5,353 nucleotides of DNA from an uncultured Porphyromonadaceae bacterium (GTDB lineage Bacteria > Bacteroidota > Bacteroidia > Bacteroidales > Muribaculaceae), in NCBI GenBank assembly GCA_900550645.1, contig URTA01000094.1, forward strand, positions 1 through 5,353. The letters run 5' to 3'. The translations under genes were made by a program, and so were the position numbers. This document shows, one piece after another, positions 1 through 5,353 of the stretch (position 1 is its first letter; each line of letters begins with the position of its first letter). The notes below the pieces were generated by a model. That model saw only the letters and a program-made list of their open reading frames with translations, was not told the origin of the DNA and did not search any database.

Positions 1-54
1 GGAATCAGCCCTTTTTCCTTGCCGCCTCCCTGAAATGTTTAGCGGACAGTAATA
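1..54. mobile_element. Terminal fragment of an insertion sequence (left border of window)
   Basis: Bases 37-54 (TTTAGCGGACAGTAATA preceded by G) are the exact reverse complement of 5303-5320, an 18-bp perfect match. The copies point outward at the two window borders, as IS terminal inverted repeats do. Just outside the repeat the two sequences differ, so these look like opposite ends (IRL and IRR) of one element type. One plus-strand frame through 2-52 stays open, reads ...PEMFSGQ and stops with TAA at 50-52 inside the repeat. That would fit a transposase C-terminus running into the right terminal repeat, but 16 codons are too few to prove it. I cannot assign an IS family. The exact outer edge could be off by a base or two, because no target-site duplication can be tested here. 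Confidence 0.6.
37..54 (+). repeat. 18-bp inverted repeat, left copy
   Basis: This is a perfect inverted match to 5303-5320 (TATTACTGTCCGCTAAAC when read from the flank inward). The match ends at both sides: base 55 does not pair with 5302, and base 36 does not pair with 5321. It is interpreted as an IS terminal repeat. Confidence 0.8.
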
Positions 55-57
55 TAC

Positions 58-105
58 AAAAACACAGACAGGCAGCATGTCAGTAATAATACACCGCCTG
101 TCTGT
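58..105 (-). terminator. Rho-independent terminator of the outer-membrane protein gene
   Basis: Bases 64-73 (ACAGACAGGC) and 96-105 (GCCTGTCTGT) form a perfect 10-bp stem with a 22-nt loop. Read on the minus strand, the stem is followed by G and then five T (complement of 58-62) and more AT-rich sequence. It lies 20 bases past the stop codon of the leftward gene ending at 126, the expected place for its terminator. The loop is longer than usual. The left IS end begins within about three bases of the T tract. Confidence 0.75.
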
Positions 106-125
106 TTATCAAATGTATTGCGGGA

Positions 126-2993
126 TTACATGCCGCCGGGAGGAGGTTCCATCGGGGGTCTGCCGCCTCCGCCGCCCTTAGGAGGTTCGCCGCCCATAGG
201 AGGCTCGGGGCGGTCGTCTCCGTCCACCTTGGGAATGTCCTTGCGCGAGCCGAAGGAGTTGAACTTCCACGTCACCGACAGCATTGCGTAGCGCGTCAGG
301 TCGTTGACCCGCGAGTCGATGATTGCTGACGAGCTGACACTGCGGCTGATGTTCTTCTTCTCTTGCAGTATGTCATAGACGCTCAGCGAGAGTGTCAGCG
401 ACTTGTCGCGCAGCAGCGAGTATGACAGCTGGGCGTTCCACAGCCACTGGTTGGTGTTGTAGCCGGCGGTGTAGCCGGTGTTGTGCGCCATGGAGAGGTC
501 GGTCGTCAGCTCGAGGCCGAAGGGTAGGTAAAGCGATGCATCAGCGTCAAAGCCGTATGAATGCACCTTGCGGTTTGGCTGCGACTGGAGCGTCGCCGTG
601 GCGAGCTGGAAGCTGTACGACGGGCCGAGTGTGAACTGGAATATGTCAGACGAGAATGTCACCCCTGCCGAGGGTGCTATTGAGAAATTGCCGCTGCGGT
701 TACGGTCGCCGTCCACAAAGCCGGCAGAGGACACGTAGCGGGTGTTCAGCCGGGCGTTGATGCGCCAGTTGCGGTTGCGCAGCGGCTGTGTCAGCATACC
801 CATAGCCATGAGCTGCCAGTTGCCGTTGACATTGTCGTATGTTGTGGTGCGCACGCCAGTCTCGGGATTTGTCACCGAGTTGACAGCGATGCCGTTTGAG
901 GTGTACGAGGCATTGATAACGCCAAATATCGAGCGTTGCGAATCGGTGTTGAAGTCATTGAAATGCGCCATCACGGACTGTGTGAACGACGGCTTCAATG
1001 ATGGATTTCCGACAGTGATGTTGAGGGGGTCGGAAGTGTCAGCCACCGGCTGCAGCTGGCTCATCGATGGCTGCGAGGTGCGTGCGCGGTAATGCAGGCG
1101 CAGCGTCGAGTTGTCGGAGAATTTCAGTTTCATGCGCAGGAACGGCGCGACGTTGTATACCCAGCGCGTAGGTATGTTGCGGGCATCGTTGATGAGGTCG
1201 GTGCTGCTTGACGATGCCGGCGAGAACACGAGGCCTGTCTCAAGGTTGAAGTTGCGAGCCACACGCTTGTAACCCAGCTGCAGTTCCTGTGTGAAGAAGC
1301 GGTTGCGGAAACGGTTGGAGAGGTTGTCCTCAAATGCTGCACCAGAGGGGACGTTTCCGTCCGGCACATCCAAAGAGCCAGGGAACAGCAGAGGGTCGAG
1401 CGAATACGTCATGCGGTCGGCATTGTTCCACCGGTAGTCCGCGCTGTATGCAATGGTCAGGTAGTTCCCTCGCGAGGCATCGCCGAGCGGCTCGGTCCAT
1501 GTGAGGCGGCCGTTGAGGGTCGAACTCCACTGGCGCGTGTTGAGATACCGGAACAGCTCCTCGTCATCGTCGTTGATGAGGTAGTATTTTATTTTGTTCC
1601 ACGAGTATTCGTACTGCCGGGCATCTGAAAACGAGTAACGCAGCTGCGCACTTATCGAGCGGCCGGGGTGCGAGAGGAAATTATGGTTGAATATCAGGTT
1701 GCCCGATATGTCATAGCTGTTGCCGCGTATGCGCCGCTCGCTGTCGTTGCGGTATACCCGCGAGAGGTCAACGTCTCCGGCCCGCAGGGTTGCCGAGTCT
1801 GTTTTCTCCATGTCGCGGTGCGAGAACACAAAATGCGGGCGGAAATCGATGGTGTTCGCCTCATCAATCTTCCATTGCAGGCGGAAGTCGGCATTGACGT
1901 TATGGCCTCTGTCGCGGGCATCGGTGCCGGAACTCAGCCAGCTCACCGAGTCGGGGAACAGGTACTGCGTCTCGGTTGAGCTTATGGTCTTGCGGTCAGA
2001 ATGAGAATATATCACGTTGCCGCCAACGCGCAGCCGCTCCTTGTCGCCGACATTGAAATTCAGCCCGATGTGCTGCGACGAATTGATGCCGTCCGAGCCT
2101 CCGAAAGAGCCGAACCGTCCGCGTCCACGGTCAGCAAAGCCCATCTCGTTGATGTTGTTGCCGCCGCCCAGCAACGTAATCTGGTTGCCGTTGTGGAAGC
2201 GGTTGACATTGAACGAATACTTGTACCTGCCGTCTGTGCCGTAACCAGCCTCGGCATTGCCGAACCAGCCGTTGCGCATATTTTTCTTCACAGAGAGGTT
2301 AATGACCGTCTCCTCCTCGCCGTCATCAACGCCAGTAAGCCGTGCCAAGTCGCTCTTTTGGTTGATTACCTGCACCTTGTCCACCATGTCGGAAGGCAGG
2401 TTCTTGGTAGCGGCAGAAGGGTCGTCGCCAAAAAACTCCTTGCCGTCAACGAGGATTTTTGTCACCGTTTTGCCTCCGGAGGTAATAGAGCCGTCAGAGC
2501 CGACCTCCACGCCAGGCAGTTTCTTGAGCAGGTCTTCGACGGTGGCATTAGTGCGCGTGTGGAACGAGCCTGCGTTATACTCCAGCGTGTCCTCGCGGGC
2601 TATCACAGCCGTCTTGACACCTTTGACCACCACCTCCTGCAGCATAGCCGCATTCTCGGTGAGCATCACGTCTTCGACATCAATGGAGTCGGCAGCTTCG
2701 CCGCCCGGAACAATCACGTCCAGTGCAGCCGGCTGCATCCCGGTCATCGTCATCAGCAGCATATACCGACCCGTGGAGTCGGTTTCAAATGTGTACCGGC
2801 CATCGTCATCGGTCATTGTCATGCCTCGCGACACGCTGTCGGGGAGCGACAGAAGGTAGACGGAAGTGCCCGGCAGGCCGTCGCCGAACTCGTCTACCAC
2901 CCTGCCCCGGACGTGCGATGAGCCGGCTGCCGCGACTGCGGCTCCCGCCGCTATTGCAAAAATAGCAAGAACAGAGTGTTGTCTCATAATCAT
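126..2993 (-). CDS. Outer membrane beta-barrel protein, TonB-receptor-like (CarboxypepD_reg-like + plug + OMP_b-brl_3)
   Basis: A 955-aa protein predicted in the outer membrane. In order it has: a Sec signal peptide (hydrophobic Ala-rich stretch about residues 7-23); a CarboxypepD_reg-like beta-sandwich (about 28-100, 'VRGRVVDEFGDGLPGTSVYL'); a plug-like region (about 117-235) with 'LQEVVVKG', 'VEDLLKKLPGVEV' and 'ILVDGKEFFGDDPSAATKNLP'; and a long barrel of alternating aromatic and polar strands ending near residue 914 ('SVTWKFNSF'). This order and length fit the Bacteroidetes OMP_b-brl_3 branch of TonB-dependent-receptor-like proteins, and the substrate is unknown. No SusD-like gene adjoins it, so a SusC role is unlikely. 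Residues 917-955 form a Pro/Gly/Met-rich tail. The start at 2993 is not certain: the Met at 2987 (residue 3) gives a more ordinary signal peptide, and no Shine-Dalgarno sequence decides. It is transcribed away from folP and ends at the hairpin at 58-105. Confidence 0.9.
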   Translation of the reverse strand: MIMRQHSVLAIFAIAAGAAVAAAGSSHVRGRVVDEFGDGLPGTSVYLLSLPDSVSRGMTMTDDDGRYTFETDSTGRYMLLMTMTGMQPAALDVIVPGGEAADSIDVEDVMLTENAAMLQEVVVKGVKTAVIAREDTLEYNAGSFHTRTNATVEDLLKKLPGVEVGSDGSITSGGKTVTKILVDGKEFFGDDPSAATKNLPSDMVDKVQVINQKSDLARLTGVDDGEEETVINLSVKKNMRNGWFGNAEAGYGTDGRYKYSFNVNRFHNGNQITLLGGGNNINEMGFADRGRGRFGSFGGSDGINSSQHIGLNFNVGDKERLRVGGNVIYSHSDRKTISSTETQYLFPDSVSWLSSGTDARDRGHNVNADFRLQWKIDEANTIDFRPHFVFSHRDMEKTDSATLRAGDVDLSRVYRNDSERRIRGNSYDISGNLIFNHNFLSHPGRSISAQLRYSFSDARQYEYSWNKIKYYLINDDDEELFRYLNTRQWSSTLNGRLTWTEPLGDASRGNYLTIAYSADYRWNNADRMTYSLDPLLFPGSLDVPDGNVPSGAAFEDNLSNRFRNRFFTQELQLGYKRVARNFNLETGLVFSPASSSSTDLINDARNIPTRWVYNVAPFLRMKLKFSDNSTLRLHYRARTSQPSMSQLQPVADTSDPLNITVGNPSLKPSFTQSVMAHFNDFNTDSQRSIFGVINASYTSNGIAVNSVTNPETGVRTTTYDNVNGNWQLMAMGMLTQPLRNRNWRINARLNTRYVSSAGFVDGDRNRSGNFSIAPSAGVTFSSDIFQFTLGPSYSFQLATATLQSQPNRKVHSYGFDADASLYLPFGLELTTDLSMAHNTGYTAGYNTNQWLWNAQLSYSLLRDKSLTLSLSVYDILQEKKNISRSVSSSAIIDSRVNDLTRYAMLSVTWKFNSFGSRKDIPKVDGDDRPEPPMGGEPPKGGGGGRPPMEPPPGGM

Positions 2994-3170
2994 TCAGCCA
3001 ATGTAGTTCTTATCATCATGTTTCTCATATTACTATGACAACGTCCTCGCGGCAGGGTTAACGCGGAAATGCCGCAAAAAATCAATAAAAAGAACTCATG
3101 AACGACAACGGCGACAGCCTTGCAGCGCGGCTTCGGGTGATTTGTGGCAACTGCGTGGCGCGAGTACGAG

Positions 3171-3190
3171 TTTTTTTTGTTAATTTCGCA
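3171..3190 (+). promoter_or_regulatory. Candidate Bacteroidetes-type promoter for folP-cdaA
   Basis: The sequence TTTTTTTTGTTAATTTCGCA includes TAATTTCG (3181-3188), which matches the Bacteroidetes -7 consensus TAnnTTTG at all but one fixed base. Transcription would begin near 3195, leaving a leader of about 60 nt before folP. There is no TTTG at the expected -33 spacing (the nearest upstream one, 3141-3144, is too far), so this is only a candidate. The rest of the 262-bp divergent region (2994-3255) shows no RNA gene or riboswitch that I recognise, and I could not place a convincing promoter for the leftward gene in it. Confidence 0.4.
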
Positions 3191-3255
3191 TAGAAATAAA
3201 TAACCGCGCCGTGACGCACCCCATTGAGGTATGCCTAAGCGGCGAAATAATCTGA

Positions 3256-4107
3256 ATGAAAGAAATGAGAAGCATCAACATAAAGGGCAAGCTGCTGACA
3301 TTCGAGCGTCCGCAGGTAATGGGCATAATCAACATAACCCCGGACTCGTTTTTCAGCGGCAGCCGCACGCCGGAACTTGCAGCCGCCAAGGAGCGTATCC
3401 GCATAATGGTGGAAGAGGGCGTTGACATCCTCGACATCGGGGGCTACTCCTCGCGACCCGGAGCTGAAGACATCAGCCCCGATGAGGAATACCGCCGGCT
3501 CGCCACAGGGCTGGAAGCCGCCCGCGAGGTCGCGCCGCAGCTGCCGGTATCTATTGACACGTTCCGCGCCGGCGTGGCTCGCCGCTGCGTAGAGGAGTGG
3601 GACGCTGACATCATCAATGACATCTCCGGCGGCACGCTCGACCCCGACATGTGCGACACCGTTGCTGCGCTACACTGCGCATACATACTGATGCACATGC
3701 GCGGCAACCCATCGACCATGCAGTCGCTCACCGACTACAACGACGTGACCGCCGACGTGATTTCTGACCTCTCCGCCAAGGTCCATGACCTGCGGCTGAA
3801 AGGGGTGAACGACATAATCATCGACCCTGGCTTCGGGTTTGCCAAAACCGTTGACCAGAACTACCAGCTCCTCGCTGAGATGAAGAATTTCAGCATATTC
3901 GGCTACCCCGTGCTCGCCGGACTGTCACGCAAGAGCATGATATTCCGCACCCTCGGCAACACCCCCGCAGACTGCCTCAACGGCACAAGCGTGCTCAATA
4001 CCATTGCGCTGCTCAACGGCGCGGACATACTCCGCGTGCACGACGTGCGCCCGGCTGCCGAGGCTGTCCGCCTCGTGGGCAAACTCCTCGAGAACACACC
4101 AGCATAA
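3256..4107 (+). CDS. folP: Dihydropteroate synthase
   Basis: A cytoplasmic folate enzyme of 283 aa, normal for the family. It joins p-aminobenzoate to 6-hydroxymethyl-7,8-dihydropterin diphosphate, giving 7,8-dihydropteroate, and is the sulfonamide target. The TIM-barrel signature motifs are all present: NITPDSF (26-32, with the Mg-binding Asn26), GGYSSRPGA (62-70), SIDTF (99-103, Asp101), NDISGG (121-126), MHMRGNPSTMQ (146-156), DPGFGFAK (190-197), GLSRKSM (222-228, Lys226) and LRVHDV (259-264, Arg260 and His262). These match pterin-, pABA- and phosphate-binding residues of the E. coli enzyme, so it should be active. Loop 2 has Tyr-Ser-Ser where E. coli has Glu-Ser-Thr, which I believe is usual in Bacteroidetes. 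ATG 3265 is an alternative start; there is no clear ribosome binding site. cdaA follows 16 bp downstream, most likely in the same operon. Confidence 0.96.
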   Translation: MKEMRSINIKGKLLTFERPQVMGIINITPDSFFSGSRTPELAAAKERIRIMVEEGVDILDIGGYSSRPGAEDISPDEEYRRLATGLEAAREVAPQLPVSIDTFRAGVARRCVEEWDADIINDISGGTLDPDMCDTVAALHCAYILMHMRGNPSTMQSLTDYNDVTADVISDLSAKVHDLRLKGVNDIIIDPGFGFAKTVDQNYQLLAEMKNFSIFGYPVLAGLSRKSMIFRTLGNTPADCLNGTSVLNTIALLNGADILRVHDVRPAAEAVRLVGKLLENTPA

Positions 4108-4123
4108 CCATAATACACCAGCC

Positions 4124-4891
4124 ATGCTCGATTTCGGGATAAAGGACATAATAGACATACTGATAGTGGCGCTGATGCTCTACTATCTGTACCGTACGAT
4201 GAAGAAGACCGGCACACTGAGTCTCTTCTTCGGAGTGCTGTCGTTCATCGTCGTGTGGGTCATCGCCTCCGAGGTCTTCGGAATGAGGCTCACCGGAACG
4301 ATACTCGACAAGTTCATGAACATCGGGCTGATAGTGCTGGTCATACTGTTTCAGGAGCAAATCAAGCGGTTTCTCATCGACCTGGGGTCGCAGCACCGCT
4401 GGCGGTCGCTGCGGCGGCTGTTCCGCCACGACAAGCAGATAAGCGAGCGCGACCACTCGCGCATTATGGCGGTGGTATATGCCTGTATGTCAATGTCAAA
4501 GTCCAAGACCGGCGCATTGATAGTGTTCCAGCGCAAAATACCCCTCTCCGATTACATCAACACCGGAGACCCGCTCGATGCGCAAATCAATGTCCGACTG
4601 ATAGAAAACATCTTCTTCAAGAACAGCCCGCTTCATGACGGCGCAATGATAATAGTGCGCGACCGCATCAAGGCTGCCGGCTGCATCCTCCCCGTGAGCC
4701 ACGACATGGACGTGCCCAAGCAGCTGGGACTTCGCCACCGCGCAGCCCTCGGCATGTGCCAGGCCTCCGACGCAGTCTGCGTCATAGTCAGCGAGGAAAC
4801 CGGCGGCATATCCATTGCCATGGACGGGGAACTCAAGGTCAAAGTGGCTGCACCGGACCTCGAGAAGATGCTCTCCTCTGCCAACATCTGA
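4124..4891 (+). CDS. cdaA: Diadenylate cyclase CdaA (c-di-AMP synthase, membrane-bound)
   Basis: A 255-aa protein that condenses two ATP to cyclic di-AMP. Three hydrophobic segments (about 9-24, 33-50 and 63-78) anchor the N-terminus in the inner membrane. A linker with coiled-coil-like character leads to the DAC domain (about 105-245). Hallmarks are KTGALIVFQ (128-136), the catalytic DGA (172-174, in 'NSPLHDGAMII'), LGLRHRAALG (201-210) with the RHR motif at 204-206, and SEETGGIS (223-230). Length and layout match the CdaA/DacA (TIGR00159) family, slightly short of the roughly 270 aa of Firmicutes versions. The open frame extends upstream to 4004 inside folP, but ATG 4124 begins the conserved N-terminus (MLDFGIKDIIDILIV) and fits the 16-bp spacing. 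In Firmicutes cdaA sits with cdaR and glmM; neither is next to it here. The folP-cdaA pairing is, from memory, common in Bacteroidetes. Confidence 0.95.
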   Translation: MLDFGIKDIIDILIVALMLYYLYRTMKKTGTLSLFFGVLSFIVVWVIASEVFGMRLTGTILDKFMNIGLIVLVILFQEQIKRFLIDLGSQHRWRSLRRLFRHDKQISERDHSRIMAVVYACMSMSKSKTGALIVFQRKIPLSDYINTGDPLDAQINVRLIENIFFKNSPLHDGAMIIVRDRIKAAGCILPVSHDMDVPKQLGLRHRAALGMCQASDAVCVIVSEETGGISIAMDGELKVKVAAPDLEKMLSSANI

Positions 4892-4973
4892 CGCGGTAAT
4901 CAGTCCATGCGGCACGCCGCGCCTGACTTCCGAACATACTACAACTACATGTAAATCACATTTTTGTCACGTT

Positions 4974-5318
4974 ATGAACCATTGCAAACACTTCTACTGC
5001 ACAGCTTGTGCCGCACTGCTTGCCCTGTGCTGCGCCACAGCGACGGCACAAAGCCGCTACGACGAAAAATTTGCCGCGTACCCCACATATTCAGGTGATG
5101 ACCTCGAGATGACGGTCTCCGGCGGCTGCACTCGTTTCCGCCTGTGGAGTCCCAACGCCGAGGCGGCAAAAGTCAACATCTATGACAACGGACACACCGG
5201 CAAGCCCGTCCAGACACTCGACATGACCGCTGATGCTGCTACCGGGACATGGACTGTCGCCGTGCCTCGCGAACTGTACGGCATGTTTTACACATTCCAA
5301 ATTATTACTGTCCGCTAA
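4974..5318 (+). CDS. pulA: Type I pullulanase, 5' fragment interrupted by an insertion sequence
   Basis: The open frame encodes 114 aa. Residues 1-25 are a Sec signal peptide with an unusually Cys-rich core (likely cut at ATATA|Q; no proper lipobox). The mature part, 'YDEKFAAYPTYSGDDLEMT' then 'TRFRLWSPNAEAAKVNIYDNG' (in two pieces, about 29-73) and 'GTWTVAVPRELYGMFYTFQ' (91-109), resembles the start of Bacteroidetes type I pullulanases (GH13, N-terminal CBM48-like beta-sandwich), secreted enzymes that cut alpha-1,6 bonds in pullulan, starch or glycogen. Full-length relatives have roughly 600-700 aa; here the catalytic barrel is absent. The homology stops at about Gln109, where the IS repeat begins (5303). 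The last codons and the TAA at 5316-5318 come from the IS. The fragment should have no enzyme activity. Another GH13 enzyme with the same N-terminal module is possible. CATTTTTG at 4959-4966 resembles a -7 box but lies almost at the ATG. Confidence 0.75.
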   Translation: MNHCKHFYCTACAALLALCCATATAQSRYDEKFAAYPTYSGDDLEMTVSGGCTRFRLWSPNAEAAKVNIYDNGHTGKPVQTLDMTADAATGTWTVAVPRELYGMFYTFQIITVR

Positions 5319-5320
5319 AC
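5303..5320 (-). repeat. 18-bp inverted repeat, right copy
   Basis: This is the exact reverse complement of 37-54. It contains the TAA (5316-5318) that ends the broken pullulanase frame. Confidence 0.8.
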
Positions 5321-5353
5321 CACAAAGAGGCATACCCAACTTCTTGAAAAGCA
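5303..5353. mobile_element. Terminal fragment of an insertion sequence (right border of window)
   Basis: The sequence from 5303 starts with the 18-bp repeat TATTACTGTCCGCTAAAC, the inverted partner of 37-54, and then 33 bases of element interior up to the window end. It breaks the pullulanase reading frame in mid-domain. After the repeat it does not match the interior at the left border, so it should be the opposite end of the element, here the side before the transposase start if the transposase reads on the plus strand. No transposase start is visible before the window ends. Confidence 0.65.

Noticed and set aside
81..91. CAGTAATAATA in the terminator loop resembles the IS end (CAGTAATA)
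   Set aside because: The match is short and AT-rich and lacks the GCGGA part of the repeat; chance is likely.
2001..2921. 306-codon plus-strand open frame opposite the outer-membrane protein gene
   Set aside because: It is wholly antisense to a well-supported gene, its translation has no recognisable domain, and long antisense frames are common in GC-rich coding DNA.
3060..3075. Small GCGG/CCGC hairpin in the divergent region as a terminator or regulatory RNA
   Set aside because: It has a four-base-pair stem and no T tract in the useful direction, and no gene ends there.
4004..4123. Longer start for the diadenylate cyclase, 40 codons upstream
   Set aside because: The extension overlaps the end of folP in another frame and reads as low-quality Ser/Arg/Thr sequence; the family's conserved N-terminus begins at 4124.
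4908..4921. GCGG-CACG-CCGC hairpin after cdaA as a terminator
   Set aside because: The stem is only four base pairs and no T tract follows.
55..5302. Composite transposon carrying folP and cdaA
   Set aside because: The content is housekeeping genes with similar base composition throughout, and the right IS end cuts a resident gene. Chromosomal sequence between separate IS insertions explains it better, though same-orientation copies leave the possibility open.
1..5353. tRNA, rRNA, CRISPR array, riboswitch or known defence genes
   Set aside because: No tRNA-like cloverleaf, no regularly spaced direct repeats, no recognisable aptamer and no defence-type domains were seen on either strand.

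Overview
This 5.35-kb segment looks like the chromosome of a fairly GC-rich member of the Bacteroidales; a Muribaculaceae-like gut bacterium is my best guess, but the family is not proven. The reasons are a CarboxypepD_reg-like/plug/OMP_b-brl_3 outer-membrane protein, a FolP of the 'GGYSSRPG' type followed at once by a diadenylate cyclase, a type I pullulanase with a secretion signal, start codons without clear Shine-Dalgarno sequences, and a TTAATTTCGCA promoter-like motif of the Bacteroidetes kind.

Layout. Bases 1-54 and 5303-5353 appear to be the two opposite ends of one kind of insertion sequence (IS). They share an 18-bp perfect inverted repeat (37-54 and 5303-5320) and then diverge. Next to the left IS end lies a rho-independent terminator (58-105, minus strand). 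It closes a 955-aa outer-membrane beta-barrel gene that runs leftward (126-2993). A 262-bp divergent intergenic region (2994-3255) separates this from a rightward pair: folP, dihydropteroate synthase (3256-4107), and cdaA/dacA, membrane-bound c-di-AMP synthase (4124-4891), 16 bp apart and probably one operon. After an 82-bp gap a secreted type I pullulanase starts at 4974. It is cut after about 110 codons by the right IS end, which supplies a stop codon at 5316-5318.

How the genes fit together. FolP makes dihydropteroate for folate. CdaA makes c-di-AMP, a second messenger tied elsewhere to potassium, osmotic and envelope homeostasis. The outer-membrane protein sits alone, with no SusD partner, so it is not an obvious polysaccharide-utilisation locus. 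The pullulanase would attack alpha-1,6 linkages in starch or glycogen, but here only its signal peptide and N-terminal carbohydrate-binding-module-like domain remain.

I found no clearly new multi-gene system. The most notable points are the IS ends that bound the segment, apparently in the same orientation, the disrupted pullulanase, and a Gly/Pro/Met-rich tail after the last predicted barrel strand of the outer-membrane protein.
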